Shown: positions 1-10,190, counted from the first letter of the stretch. The stretch is DNA of 64,000 nucleotides from Chloroflexota bacterium (GCA_004295045.1 SHND01000059.1:186001-250000); one strand, 5' to 3'. Numbers and translations are program-made. Notes: generated by a model from the sequence alone, not told the origin.

Positions 1-1091
1 AGAGGAATCATCGAACGCTCGTGAGAGCATTACGACTCCAAGCAGACAAGCTCGTAATTGTCACCGCGCAGATTGAGAGGAATCATCGAACGCTCGTGAG
101 AGCATTACGACACATAATTTCTCATTTTCCCTTCTCCTTTGCCGCACTTGGCGAGAGGAATCATCGAACGCTCGTGAGAGCATTACGACGCTGAGTACGA
201 TTGGAGGTACTCCAACATCATCGCCGTTGCAAGAGGAATCATCGAACGCTCGTGAGAGCATTACGACGGCTTTCCGACTCGCACGCGCTGCCCAACATAC
301 AGTCGCTGGAGAGGAATCATCGAACGCTCGTGAGAGCATTACGACTTCATCATTTGCCGCGTTTTCAAAAACCGAAACGCGTTCTAGAGGAATCATCGAA
401 CGCTCGTGAGAGCATTACGACATCCCGTGTGTACCCCATAGGTGGTCTTGCGTGTAGGTAAAGAGGAATCATCGAACGCTCGTGAGAGCATTACGACACA
501 GTAACGTCATGTAGAATCTTTTGTACGGCATCGCGAAGAGGAATCATCGAACGCTCGTGAGAGCATTACGACACGGGTCTATCTTGCATAAATGCAACAA
601 TGCGCGCTTGAGAGGAATCATCGAACGCTCGTGAGAGCATTACGACCAATTTGGGTTGTCGGGACGATTTGCGATACGATAATAGAGGAATCATCGAACG
701 CTCGTGAGAGCATTACGACAACCGTCTCGTAGTAATTAAAATTCGGGTCGCTCTTTTAGAGGAATCATCGAACGCTCGTGAGAGCATTACGACTGTTTCG
801 GGGTAGATGTAGCACCAACCAGAGTGCATGAAGAGGAATCATCGAACGCTCGTGAGAGCATTACGACGTCGCGCCACAATCGAGACAAACGAGGGCGTAG
901 TTATCGCAGAGGAATCATCGAACGCTCGTGAGAGCATTACGACGTCAATTCGCCGCGCTGAATCTCGCGCCCGTTGGAAAAAGAGGAATCATCGAACGCT
1001 CGTGAGAGCATTACGACACTTGCACACGCACTTCAAGCATGGGAGGATAGGGAGAAGAGGAATCATCGAACGCTCGTGAGAGCATTACGAC
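1..1091. CRISPR. CRISPR array, 15 repeats, open at left edge
   Basis: Fifteen identical 36-bp repeats begin AGAGGAATCATCGAACG and end GAGAGCATTACGAC. They start at 1, 76, 154, 232, 310, 386, 462, 537, 611, 684, 758, 832, 908, 982 and 1056. The 14 spacers are unique and 37-42 bp long. The repeat contains a short hairpin, GCTC-GTGA-GAGC, towards its right end. The first repeat starts at base 1, so the array continues to the left. The last repeat is perfect, so there is no degenerate terminal copy here, and direction cannot be fixed. No cas gene lies within the window, so the subtype is not assignable. Reading frames through the array are repeat artefacts, not genes. Confidence 0.98.
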
Positions 1092-1231
1092 AGTACCACA
1101 GCGCGGTCTTTCATCTATCGTTTGGTCTGACAAAGAAAAAAATCGTTTCAGTTACGATTGCGCGCGTTGCAGCTGCGGCGGGAAATGTCAGGGCGATTGA
1201 ATGTTGACCGCCCCGGAGCGAGTGGCGTAAA
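1092..1231. other. CRISPR array flank, possible leader
   Basis: This 140-bp non-coding stretch lies between the last repeat and the terminator of the next gene. It starts A/T-rich, with a run of seven A near 1135, and becomes G/C-rich. It could be the leader if the array is transcribed leftwards, because the adjacent repeat is intact. I see no convincing promoter. Confidence 0.35.
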
Positions 1232-1288
1232 GTAAAAAAGAAAGGCGAACTCTTGCGATGCAATTCACGCATCGCCAAGTTCGCCTTT
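1232..1288 (-). terminator. Rho-independent terminator of the sulfite-oxidase-like gene
   Basis: A long hairpin has arms AAAGGCGAACT (1241) and AGTTCGCCTTT (ending 1288), plus an inner GCGATG/CATCGC stem. On the minus strand it is followed by CTTTTTTACTTT. It lies about 70 bp past the stop of the gene at 1359-1994. Confidence 0.8.
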
Positions 1289-1358
1289 CAAAAAAAATTG
1301 CTATGTTTGTGGCGGCTCTAAAGCTTGAACCGCCGGAGAGACACAAGTGCGCGCGGCA

Positions 1359-1994
1359 TTATGTCGAAAACCGCTCCTCCGTCCACGGGTCACCATGCAT
1401 GTGATACCCGTACCCTTCCCAAAAGCCCGTGCGGTCGTTGGGCATGAATTCGATGCCGCGCAGCCATTTCGCGCTTTTCCAAAAATAGAGATGCGGCAGG
1501 AGAAAACGTAACGGATAACCGTGTTCGGGTTCCAGCGGCAAGTCGTTGTATTTGTACGCGAGCATCGTTTTGTCGTCGCTCAACGTGTCTTCGAGTGGAA
1601 CGTTCGCGGTGAAACCGTATTCACTGTGGAGCATGATGAATTTCGCTTCGGGTTTCGGTTTTGCGGTTTCCATCACCCAATCCCACGGCACGCCTTGCCA
1701 TTTCGTATCGAATTTGCTCCAGCGCGTGACGCAGTGAATGTCGGTGACGACTTCCACCGTTGGTAATTTTACAAATTCGTCCCACGTCAAACGAATCGGA
1801 TTTTCCACCAGACCCCAAATTTTGAAATCCCACGTTTGCGGATCAAATTTCGGGACACTGCCATAATGCAGCACCGGAAATTTTTCCGTCAGATATTGCC
1901 CCGGCGGCAAACGCCCTTCTTTGGAATCGAACGGACGCGTCGGATGTGCTTTTTTGAGGCGCAAAACTTTGCCTAATGGATCCCAAGTTCCCAT
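1359..1994 (-). CDS. Sulfite-oxidase-like molybdopterin oxidoreductase
   Basis: A 211-residue protein of the oxidoreductase molybdopterin-binding family (SUOX/YedY fold). The segment DIHCVTRWSKFDTKW carries the conserved cysteine that ligates molybdenum, and further family blocks are FIMLHSEYGF and GYPLRFLLPHLYFWKSAKW. There is no signal peptide or Tat motif, so a cytoplasmic enzyme is likely, unlike periplasmic MsrP/YedY. The substrate is unknown. The start is taken at the ATG at 1994 because GGAGAG lies about 10 bp upstream; an upstream in-frame ATG at 2048 would add 18 unsupported residues. It is followed by a strong terminator and is probably monocistronic. Confidence 0.88.
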   Translation of the reverse strand: MGTWDPLGKVLRLKKAHPTRPFDSKEGRLPPGQYLTEKFPVLHYGSVPKFDPQTWDFKIWGLVENPIRLTWDEFVKLPTVEVVTDIHCVTRWSKFDTKWQGVPWDWVMETAKPKPEAKFIMLHSEYGFTANVPLEDTLSDDKTMLAYKYNDLPLEPEHGYPLRFLLPHLYFWKSAKWLRGIEFMPNDRTGFWEGYGYHMHGDPWTEERFST

Positions 1995-2082
1995 AATGAT
2001 TTCTCTCCATTCATATTTTAGAAGTTGGATACTGCTTTCCAATTTCACTGCTATTCTATTTGTCTCGAATGGTCTAGAAATG

Positions 2083-3357
2083 TTACGCAGCCGTCGGACC
2101 CATTAACCAATCCGTATTTACAGGCAAGAGGATTTTTACAGTCGTGCCGCGTGCGCTGCCTTCGGCAGGACTCGCAATTTGAATGGCGCCGAAATGGGCT
2201 TTGATTACTTGCTTGACCATGAAAAGTCCCCAGCCCAAACTTAAACTCTGTCCTTCGACTGATTTTGTTGTAAAGCCCGGTTCAAATACATGCGGCAGTT
2301 GTGTTGCAGGAATCCCGACGCCGCTGTCGCTCAACACCGCCATAATTTGATCTTTAGAGGACAGGTATTGCGTGCGCGCGAATAACGAACCGCCATTTTG
2401 CATTGCCTCGACCGCGTTTTGCACCAGGCTCATCCATGCTTCCTGTATCTGATCCGCATAGCCATGTATGACCGGCAGCGATTCATCTATATCGCTTGTA
2501 AAGACGATTCCTAAACGCTCGAATCGTTCGGCGTACAAAGCCATCACATCGTGCACAATTCCGTTAAACGAAAAGGGAATCGCTTGACGTGCGCCTCCTG
2601 CCGTCACTTGGCGAAACGAGGCAGTCCAGTTGGCGATGCGGCGCGCATGGTCAATGATTTGTTGTGTATGCGCCAAAGTCTCCGGATCGCGTTCATGCCG
2701 CAGCGCGAGGATTTGCGCGCTGCCAATGATTGGCGTCAGCGCATTATTGATCTCGTGCGCGAGCCCGTGCGCGAGACTTGCCACCGCCGCGCGGCGCGCC
2801 GCGCTGACCAGTTGCAGCTGCGCTTCACGCAGTTCGCGGATCACGCGTTCCAATTCTTCTGTCTGTGCCGCTTGCTCGAGCGCGCGTCGTTCGGCATCGG
2901 CGCGCCATTTGCGAATTTCTTGCAGGTCGGCAAAACGCGCAATCGCCAGCGCCAGCGCGCGTTCCAAATCATCTTCCCGCACCGGCTTGGTGAGAAATCC
3001 ACTGGCGCCCGCATCCACCGCCTGCTCTAACGACTCGCGATCATCCATCGCGCTGACGACTACGATGGGCGTTGGCACCTCTTTTTTCAGTTCTGCCATC
3101 GCCGTCCAGCCGTCCATCACCGGCATCCGCAGGTCCATGATGACAACGTCGGGATGCAGCGCGCGCGTCAAGGCAATCGCTTCGAGCCCATTTTGCGCGG
3201 TGCCGACAACCGTGTGTCCGAGACGGATCAGCGAACGCTTGAGCAGCTCTGCGGGCAGTACTTCATCTTCCGCGATGAGAACGCGCCAGACGGGACTGCT
3301 GTCAATTACATGTTGGCGCGCGCGGAGCGCTTCCAAATCGCGATAGATTAAACTCAT
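2083..3357 (-). CDS. Response-regulator receiver fused to histidine kinase
   Basis: A 424-residue cytoplasmic hybrid. The receiver domain (about residues 25-140) has the phospho-acceptor aspartate in VVIMDLRMPVMDG and the lysine in FLTKP. A helical linker leads to a HisKA domain whose histidine lies in AHGLAHEINN, followed by a HATPase (NAVEAM, DSGVGIP, GWGLFMVKQ). The ATG at 3357 overlaps the TGA of the upstream kinase as ATGA and has GGAGGAGG just upstream, so translation is coupled and the two act together. An upstream in-frame start at 3402 lies inside the kinase gene and is rejected. The receiver-first order suggests it receives phosphate from the GAF kinase and then acts on a further partner not seen here. 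Confidence 0.93.
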   Translation of the reverse strand: MSLIYRDLEALRARQHVIDSSPVWRVLIAEDEVLPAELLKRSLIRLGHTVVGTAQNGLEAIALTRALHPDVVIMDLRMPVMDGWTAMAELKKEVPTPIVVVSAMDDRESLEQAVDAGASGFLTKPVREDDLERALALAIARFADLQEIRKWRADAERRALEQAAQTEELERVIRELREAQLQLVSAARRAAVASLAHGLAHEINNALTPIIGSAQILALRHERDPETLAHTQQIIDHARRIANWTASFRQVTAGGARQAIPFSFNGIVHDVMALYAERFERLGIVFTSDIDESLPVIHGYADQIQEAWMSLVQNAVEAMQNGGSLFARTQYLSSKDQIMAVLSDSGVGIPATQLPHVFEPGFTTKSVEGQSLSLGWGLFMVKQVIKAHFGAIQIASPAEGSARGTTVKILLPVNTDWLMGPTAA

Positions 3358-6300
3358 ACGACATCCTCCTCCAACTGGAAGCGAATGTCGGCGCAAGTCC
3401 AAAGACCGCGCCGCACTAGGACAAAATGTCCGTGTAAATCCTTCTCAACTAGTGTTCTAACCAGATTCAAACCCAAGCCCGCATCAGTGATCACGTCAAA
3501 GGTGTCTTCAAGTCCTCTGCCATTGTCCTGTAATTGAAAGCCGACCTCTTGATCGAATTGTTGCACGACATAGCGCAAAATAAAATGGGGCGCGGACTGA
3601 CCGTTTAGTCCGTGTCGCAGCGCGTTCGTTGCCAATTCGTTCAGGACGAGCGCGAGCGTTGTCATCTGGCGCGCGCCAACGCGCACCTCATCGCCCTGAC
3701 ACTCGATATTAACCAGCGCGCCGGGCTGCGCGAGATTGCGCACGGTATCTTGCAAGACGCGCCGCCCCAAGTCCAACAGATTCACGTGCGCTTCCCCCGA
3801 GCGCGCCAACAGCGCGTGGGCAAGCGACATGCTTTGGACGCGTCCCAATGTTTCATTCAAAATCTGTTCGCGCGTTTCGGATGGTTCGTCCAATGCCATA
3901 TACAACAGTGACGTAATGGCAGCCAGATTGTTTTTGACGCGATGGGAAAGTTCGCGCAAGAGCGCAGCTTTGACTTCGGCATCCCGTTTCGTTTGTTCGT
4001 ACAAGCGCGCGTTTTCGATTGCGATTGCCAGCTGATTCGCAAAAGCAGTGAGCAGCTGTTCCACATGTTCGTCAAAGGCATCCGGGGCTTTGGCTTCCAA
4101 ATTCAGTACGCCAATGGTGCGCTGCCCAATGCGCAGTGGCAGGCAGATTTCGGACATGATGTGCGGCGAGAGCGCATGATAGCGAGGATCCTCCGTTACA
4201 TTCCCGACGCGCACGGCGTGTCCATGCTCCATCACCCATCCCATAATGCCAACCTCGTGTGGAAGCGTTAGGTCTTTGCTCAACAAGTCGGGATGACCCA
4301 TCATCGCCATCGGCACCAACGCGCCGTCCGCTTCGCGCTGTAGACTCACTTCGCCGAGATCGAAATCGCAAAGACGCCCGGCGGCTTCTAACGCGCGTTT
4401 GCCCAGCGTCTGAATGTCCAGCGTGCCGCCCAACTCGCGCGCAAAATGATACATCGTTTCCGTTTCTTGTAAACGCTGCTGGGCATCGCGATACAAACGC
4501 GCATTTTGAATCGCGATCGTTGCTTGATTCGCCAGACTTTCGACCAGTTGCAATTCACTCGCATCAAAACTGCGCAAGTGTTTGCGCTCGCCGAGCTCGA
4601 CATAGCCCACAATTTCGCCGCGTGCGACCAGAGGCGCGAGAACAAAGGCGCGCCAGTGAAATTTTTCCAATAGGTCGCGTTCCATCGGCGTCAGATTTGG
4701 GTCGTCCAGACGATATGCTTTGGCTTGCGCGGTGCTGTGATGGTTCGATTGATCATCTGTAAGCAAAAAGGGAAAACGCGTGCCGGGTTCCGCGCGCACC
4801 GGGGTCAGCGGATCGCGATCTAAAAGCGTGATCATTTCACGCCGCGGCAAATCTACCTCCGAGATTGTACAGCTGTCCACATTCAGCGCGGCGATGAATT
4901 GATCGGCGACGCGTTCCAGCACCGCATCGAATTTCAAATCGGCGCTGACCGTTTGTGCGGCGGCGTGAAGCATCCGCACTTGAAACAGCCGCTGCTGTGT
5001 TTCTTCAAACAGGCGCGCGTTCTCGATGGCGCCGACGAGCTGATTGGCAAACGTTGTGAGCAGCTTGACGTCGGCTTCTGTCAGCTGCGCTCTCTGGGGA
5101 GCGGCAGCTTCAGACTTGCGCGTTTCCACATTGAGCGCGCCCAGTACGCGCGTGCCGGCGATCAGCGGCACGGCAATTTCTGATTGAACGTCATCGAGCG
5201 CAGCCAAATAGCCGGGTTCGGGCATTGCATCCGGCAGGAAAATCGGATTGCGCGTGCTGACCGCGCGGGCAATGATTCCCCGATTCAGTGGGAGTACGAC
5301 GAACGGCGCATCGTAGCCGCGCTGGACTTGCATATGCAGCGCGTTATTTTCCAGAAAATAGATGCTCACATGTTGATAGCCCAAAATATCGCGCAGCGAG
5401 TCCACACTGTTCTCGCAAATCGTACGAACGTCGAGCGTACTGTTGATCAGGTGACTCGCTTCATAGAGCGCCTGCAGTTCGCGCGTCCGTGTCTGCGCGG
5501 CTTGATACAACTGGGCGTTGCTCAGGGCAGCGGCAGCTTGGGTTGCCATCGTCTGCACAAAGCGTATCTGTTCGGTTGTCCATTCGCGCGGCGCGCAGGT
5601 GTCCCACAGACTCAAATATCCTGTCACCTGATCGCTGGTGATCAATGGTACACGGAGGATCGTATGCGCGCCATTCTTTTGCATGAACTTGCGCATTGGG
5701 GATGAGAGCTGCGGGTCCGCTGCGTTGGTGAGATTTGGTCGTTGGCGAAGAATGTCACGGAGTTCAGGCAGTGCGTCCAATTTCGCCCCGCGCGGTCCCC
5801 AACGCTCCTGCGCGTTCGCCGCGTCGGAAAAAGCAGCATATGCTTGCGTCAATTCTGTCCCCAAAGAATCGAATTGAATATAGTACGCGCTGGTGAGGTC
5901 GAACGCGTGTAGTAATTGATCGAGCAAACGCGCAATGACCTGTTCCGGTTCCAGCGTGGAGGCGGTTGCGCGAAATCCTTCAAACAATAGATTCAATTCT
6001 CCCGCGCGGCGCTGTACTTGGTCAAAGTAACGCGCGCGTTCCAAAGTGCTGGCGGTCTGATTCGCTAACAAGGCAAGCGTCTGCGCATCCGTTTCCGTGT
6101 ATTGCCGTTCGCGGCGTGTATTGACCACGATGACGCCGACGATACGCTCACTGAGCATCATCGGCACAGCCAACCCTGCGCGAAAGCCCAGCTCGACGAT
6201 CAGAGGTCGAATATGTGTCATCGAGGCAGGTTCTGAATCACTCCACCACACTGCTTGTCCCGCCGTGAATGCTGTCCCCGAGGTCGAAGTGTAATCCGGC

Positions 6301-8135
6301 GCAAGTTGAATTTCCAAAAGTTCTTCGGGAACGAAACCGGCATGCGCTTGGGCGCGCAGCATTCCATCTTCTTGAAGCAAAAAGATTCGCGCGCTCTCGG
6401 TTTCCAACGCGCGCAGCGCGGCGTCAGCGGCTTGATCGAGAATTGTTTGCGGCATCGTCGTCACGAGCAAGGTCGCCGAAAGTTCAGTCAAGATTTGCTG
6501 CGCGTGTACGCGTTCTTGCAGCGCATTGACCAACTGCGCTTTTTCAAGCGCCGCCGCCATTTGATTTGCCAATGTCTCCAGAGCGCGGATATCGTTCACA
6601 TCAAACGCATTGTGCGCTTGACTTTCGATGTCCAAAACGCCCAAGACGTTTTTGCCGCTAATCATTGGGACACACAATGCAGAATTTGCGGCGCAGTCCG
6701 GATCAGGCAGATAACGCACATCGTTGGCGATGTCGCCGCTGTAAACGGTTTGTCGCGTGCGCGCCGCGAGCCCGACCAAGCCCGCTGCCGCGCTCCAGCG
6801 GTGACCGAGACAATACAAGTGGGCGTTGGGACCAGCCGCGGCGCGCTGTTCCATTTCGTTCTTGCGCGCGTCATACAGCGATAGGCAAACATGATGATAG
6901 CCAAAGCGATCTTGCACCGCTTGAACCATAGCGCGTACGATCTCATCGGGGTCTGAAAATGCCCCGGCGTGCGCAGCGATTTCTCCAACCAATGCCAACT
7001 GCGCCGCGCGTTTTTCTTGTTCGGTCAAGAGCCGCGCTTTATCCAACGCGGAAGCAGCTTGCTGCGCCAACGCAGCAATTGCGGGTAAATCATTTTCTAC
7101 TAACGCGTTGCCAAACACCGCCAAAATTCCGCTTGTTGTATCGCCGACCAACATCGGCGCGAAAACAACGTGCTTTAACCCCAACGGCGCGAGCGAATTT
7201 TCGGTGAATGAATCCGGGTTGTGCGTCAAAGCACGCTTGATCGTTTCGGCTGCGTTTTCAACATAGACCGGTGCATGCGTTGCAAGCACTTGCGTAACGA
7301 CTGGTTTGCCCTCAACCGAAAGTTGAAATGTCTCTAGCTCTACCTGCAATTGTCCCAGCAGCTCTTGCAGCACATTGGACGCTAGCGAAGTATAAGCGAT
7401 GCGCAATGCGATATTCGGTTCCACCCATTCCAAAATAACGCTGTGCATTGCGAGTCGTTCCAGTTCCGCGCCAATGGTAGCATAGACTTGGGCGGGCGTC
7501 GTTGCCGCTTGAATCCGCAAAGCCACCGCGTTAATGAGCGCCCATTGCTGCTGTTGATGTTCTGCGAGAGTGCGCGCGCTTTCGGCAGTTTCTTTTTCAC
7601 TGCGCCAATGCGCCAGCATCATGGCGTTCGCGCGCGCGAGCAAAAAGATGACGTAAAAGATTGCGGCGAGGATAAAAACTTGTCCGACCGTTTGCACAGG
7701 CGGCGGCAAGATGCGCGGTGCAAGACTCAAACCGGAGAATTCGAGCGCCAGCTGCGCGACAATGCCAAGTCCACACAAAGCTGCGATGCGCAAGAGCGCG
7801 GGGCGACCCAAAAGCAAAAGCGCGTTGAGGGCGACGATGACATAAATCATCAAAAATCCATTGATGATTTGACCGAGATAAAAGATTGTGGCGCAGTTGA
7901 GAACAACATCCCCCGCCAATGCGAAAAAGATGACGCGTCCTCGATCGTATCGCCGCGTGAGAGTCGGCAGCGCCAAGCTCGCGGCGAAATTGACTCCAAT
8001 CAGCAAGGCGAGGAGGGGAAAAAGTGGACCCGGCTGCGATACCTCGATCGCAAGCGCGACAATGAGGGCGAGCGCAAAGATTACAATGCGTCCACGAAGC
8101 CACAAGGGGAGATATAGTTCGCCAAACTCGGTCAT
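3354..8135 (-). CDS. Membrane sensor histidine kinase with seven tandem GAF domains
   Basis: A very large sensor of 1593 residues. The first 175 or so residues form about six membrane segments. They are followed by a short coiled linker and seven GAF modules, starting roughly at residues 210, 385, 550, 725, 895, 1065 and 1240. Repeated marks at module ends are FANQL-type helices (LANQMAAAL, FANQLVGAI, LANQATIAI, FANQLAIAI). The C-terminus is a HisKA_2-type kinase, with the phospho-histidine in ELSHRVKNNLAAI, and a HATPase (NELATNALRHG, DNGRGLED). The GAF ligands are unknown. It is cotranscribed with and translationally coupled to the receiver-kinase at 2083-3357. The gyrB terminator ends only 24 bp upstream, so its own promoter is unclear. 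Confidence 0.93.
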   Translation of the reverse strand: MTEFGELYLPLWLRGRIVIFALALIVALAIEVSQPGPLFPLLALLIGVNFAASLALPTLTRRYDRGRVIFFALAGDVVLNCATIFYLGQIINGFLMIYVIVALNALLLLGRPALLRIAALCGLGIVAQLALEFSGLSLAPRILPPPVQTVGQVFILAAIFYVIFLLARANAMMLAHWRSEKETAESARTLAEHQQQQWALINAVALRIQAATTPAQVYATIGAELERLAMHSVILEWVEPNIALRIAYTSLASNVLQELLGQLQVELETFQLSVEGKPVVTQVLATHAPVYVENAAETIKRALTHNPDSFTENSLAPLGLKHVVFAPMLVGDTTSGILAVFGNALVENDLPAIAALAQQAASALDKARLLTEQEKRAAQLALVGEIAAHAGAFSDPDEIVRAMVQAVQDRFGYHHVCLSLYDARKNEMEQRAAAGPNAHLYCLGHRWSAAAGLVGLAARTRQTVYSGDIANDVRYLPDPDCAANSALCVPMISGKNVLGVLDIESQAHNAFDVNDIRALETLANQMAAALEKAQLVNALQERVHAQQILTELSATLLVTTMPQTILDQAADAALRALETESARIFLLQEDGMLRAQAHAGFVPEELLEIQLAPDYTSTSGTAFTAGQAVWWSDSEPASMTHIRPLIVELGFRAGLAVPMMLSERIVGVIVVNTRRERQYTETDAQTLALLANQTASTLERARYFDQVQRRAGELNLLFEGFRATASTLEPEQVIARLLDQLLHAFDLTSAYYIQFDSLGTELTQAYAAFSDAANAQERWGPRGAKLDALPELRDILRQRPNLTNAADPQLSSPMRKFMQKNGAHTILRVPLITSDQVTGYLSLWDTCAPREWTTEQIRFVQTMATQAAAALSNAQLYQAAQTRTRELQALYEASHLINSTLDVRTICENSVDSLRDILGYQHVSIYFLENNALHMQVQRGYDAPFVVLPLNRGIIARAVSTRNPIFLPDAMPEPGYLAALDDVQSEIAVPLIAGTRVLGALNVETRKSEAAAPQRAQLTEADVKLLTTFANQLVGAIENARLFEETQQRLFQVRMLHAAAQTVSADLKFDAVLERVADQFIAALNVDSCTISEVDLPRREMITLLDRDPLTPVRAEPGTRFPFLLTDDQSNHHSTAQAKAYRLDDPNLTPMERDLLEKFHWRAFVLAPLVARGEIVGYVELGERKHLRSFDASELQLVESLANQATIAIQNARLYRDAQQRLQETETMYHFARELGGTLDIQTLGKRALEAAGRLCDFDLGEVSLQREADGALVPMAMMGHPDLLSKDLTLPHEVGIMGWVMEHGHAVRVGNVTEDPRYHALSPHIMSEICLPLRIGQRTIGVLNLEAKAPDAFDEHVEQLLTAFANQLAIAIENARLYEQTKRDAEVKAALLRELSHRVKNNLAAITSLLYMALDEPSETREQILNETLGRVQSMSLAHALLARSGEAHVNLLDLGRRVLQDTVRNLAQPGALVNIECQGDEVRVGARQMTTLALVLNELATNALRHGLNGQSAPHFILRYVVQQFDQEVGFQLQDNGRGLEDTFDVITDAGLGLNLVRTLVEKDLHGHFVLVRRGLWTCADIRFQLEEDVV

Positions 8136-8158
8136 AGACTCGCCAAGCGTGCGGTGCT

Positions 8159-8209
8159 AAAAAAAGGCGCTTTGAGCTTGCCGGCTCAAAACGAGCAAGC
8201 TCAAAGCGC
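8159..8209 (-). terminator. Rho-independent terminator of gyrB
   Basis: Perfect 15-bp arms GCGCTTTGAGCTTGC (8167-8181) and their complement (8195-8209) enclose a 13-nt loop. On the minus strand they are followed by CTTTTTTT. It lies directly downstream of gyrB. Confidence 0.9.
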
Positions 8210-8255
8210 GCGTAGCGTAGCGTAGTTGAAATGATTCGTCAATGGGGAAATAGCA

Positions 8256-10190
8256 TCATACGTCGAGTTTCGCATTTTTCGCATGCGTCTGGATGAACCG
8301 TTTGCGCGGCGGCACTTCATTGCCCATCAACATATCGAACGTGCGGTCGGCTTCGGCAGCATCTTCGACGGTCACTTGCAAGAGGGTGCGATTTTCGGGA
8401 TTCATCGTCGTTTCCCACAATTGTTCGGGATTCATTTCGCCGAGCCCTTTGTAACGTTGGAGTTCCAACTTGCCATTTTTGTTTTTCTTGCGGAGTTCTT
8501 CCAACGCGTGATCGTCATAGAGATATTGCGCCTCTTTACCCACTTTGACTTTGTATAACGGCGGTTGCGCGATGTACAAGTGACCGTGTTCGACAAGCGG
8601 CGTCATGTAGCGAAAGAAAAAGGTGAGCAGCAGCGTGCGGATGTGCGCGCCGTCCACGTCCGCGTCGGACATGAGGATCACGCGCGAGTAACGCAAATTC
8701 GTCATGTCAAAATTGTTACCGACACCGGTGCCGATCGCGGTAATGAGCGCGCGAATTTCTTCGTTTTGCAGCATCTTGTCCAAACGCGATTTTTCAACAT
8801 TCATGATCTTGCCGCGCAGGGGTAAAATCGCCTGGAACTTTCGGTCGCGCCCTTGTTTTGCGCTCCCGCCTGCGGAATCGCCTTCCACAATGTACAATTC
8901 CGCGTTCTCCGCCTCGCGTTCGGAACAATCGGCAAGTTTGCCCGGCAGTGAAAGCGATTCGAGCGCGCTTTTGCGAATGACCAAATCGCGCGCCTGACGC
9001 GCGGCTTCGCGCGCGCGGGCGGCGGTGATGCCTTTTTGAATAATCTCTTTGGCTTCACGCGCGTGTTCTTCGAGCCATTCCGCAAACGCTTCGCCGACGA
9101 CGGATTCTACTTGCGTTTTCATTTCCGCGTTGCCGAGTTTCGCTTTGGTCTGCGACTCGAATTGCGGCTCTTGTAATTTCACGGAAACAATTGCGGTGAG
9201 TCCTTCGCGCGTGTCGTCGCCGGTGAGGGACGGGTCGCCTTCTTTCAGAACTTTGTTGCGGCGCGCGTAATCGTTCAACGTGCGCGTCAGCGCGGTGCGA
9301 AAGCCGGTGAGGTGTGTGCCGCCGTCATGGGTGTTGATGTTGTTGGCGAAGGTAAAAACCGATTCGTTGTAGTCGGTGGTGTATTGAATCGCCGCCTCGA
9401 TGTAATTGCCTTCGACGGGCGCGCTAACATGAAATGGCGCATGCAACGGTTTTCGATTTTTATTGAGATAGCGCACAAACGAAGTGATGCCGCCTTCAAA
9501 ATAAAAAGTTGTCTCGCGGTCTTCGCGCTCGTCAACGAATTTGATCGTGAGCCCTTTGGTAAGGAACGCCATCTCACGAAAACGCTGTGATAACACATCG
9601 AACTTGTAATCAATCGTTTTGAAAATCGTCTTGTCGGGAAAGAACCGTTGAATCGTGCCGCTGCGTTCCTCTGCCGGATATTTGCCGACTTGTTTCACAT
9701 CGGCTTGGGGCACGCCGCGCTTGTAGGTTTGCCGGTACAATTTGCCGTCACGCCGCACGGTTGACTCGAACCATTCCGAGAGCGCGTTGACCGCGCTGAC
9801 GCCGACGCCGTGCAAACCCGACGCGACTTTGTAACCACCGCCGCCGAATTTTCCACCCGCATGCAGTTTCGTCATGATGACTTGCAGCGCGGAGGTTCCG
9901 GTTTGAGGATGAACGTCGACGGGAATTCCGCGCCCGTTGTCTGTCACTGTCACCACATTGTCGCTGTCAATCGTGATCGTGATGTAATCCGCTTTGCCCG
10001 CGAGCGCTTCATCAATCGCGTTATCAACGACTTCGTACACGAGTTGATGCAAACCGCGAATATCCGTTGAGCCGATGTACATGCCGGGGCGGCGGCGCAC
10101 CGCTTCCAGTCCTTCCAGAATTTGAATTTTGTCGGCGGTATAATTTTCAGTTGGAATATTTTCGAGTTCGAGTTCTTTGGTTTTGGGCAT
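8256..10190 (-). CDS. gyrB: DNA gyrase subunit B
   Basis: ATP-dependent type II topoisomerase subunit that introduces negative supercoils together with GyrA, which is not in this window. Length 644 residues is normal for the family. The GHKL ATPase is seen in YEVVDNAIDEALAG, VTDNGRGIPV and GLHGVGVSAVNALS. The TOPRIM domain is seen in EGDSAGGSAKQGRDR, PLRGKIMNVEK and SDADVDGAHIRTLLLT. The C-terminal gyrase block RYKGLGEMNPEQLWETTM is present. The ATG at 10190 (PKTKELEL follows) is preferred, with AGG upstream; a GTG 15 bp earlier is possible. The gene ends in a strong terminator. Confidence 0.98.
   Translation of the reverse strand: MPKTKELELENIPTENYTADKIQILEGLEAVRRRPGMYIGSTDIRGLHQLVYEVVDNAIDEALAGKADYITITIDSDNVVTVTDNGRGIPVDVHPQTGTSALQVIMTKLHAGGKFGGGGYKVASGLHGVGVSAVNALSEWFESTVRRDGKLYRQTYKRGVPQADVKQVGKYPAEERSGTIQRFFPDKTIFKTIDYKFDVLSQRFREMAFLTKGLTIKFVDEREDRETTFYFEGGITSFVRYLNKNRKPLHAPFHVSAPVEGNYIEAAIQYTTDYNESVFTFANNINTHDGGTHLTGFRTALTRTLNDYARRNKVLKEGDPSLTGDDTREGLTAIVSVKLQEPQFESQTKAKLGNAEMKTQVESVVGEAFAEWLEEHAREAKEIIQKGITAARAREAARQARDLVIRKSALESLSLPGKLADCSEREAENAELYIVEGDSAGGSAKQGRDRKFQAILPLRGKIMNVEKSRLDKMLQNEEIRALITAIGTGVGNNFDMTNLRYSRVILMSDADVDGAHIRTLLLTFFFRYMTPLVEHGHLYIAQPPLYKVKVGKEAQYLYDDHALEELRKKNKNGKLELQRYKGLGEMNPEQLWETTMNPENRTLLQVTVEDAAEADRTFDMLMGNEVPPRKRFIQTHAKNAKLDV

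Noticed and set aside
61..1207. Open frames of 60-111 codons across the CRISPR array, with a recurring nine-residue peptide
   Set aside because: They are translations of the CRISPR repeat and change with each spacer; no start signals.
1092..1231. Possible tRNA or small RNA next to the CRISPR array
   Set aside because: No cloverleaf or conserved T-loop sequence could be found.
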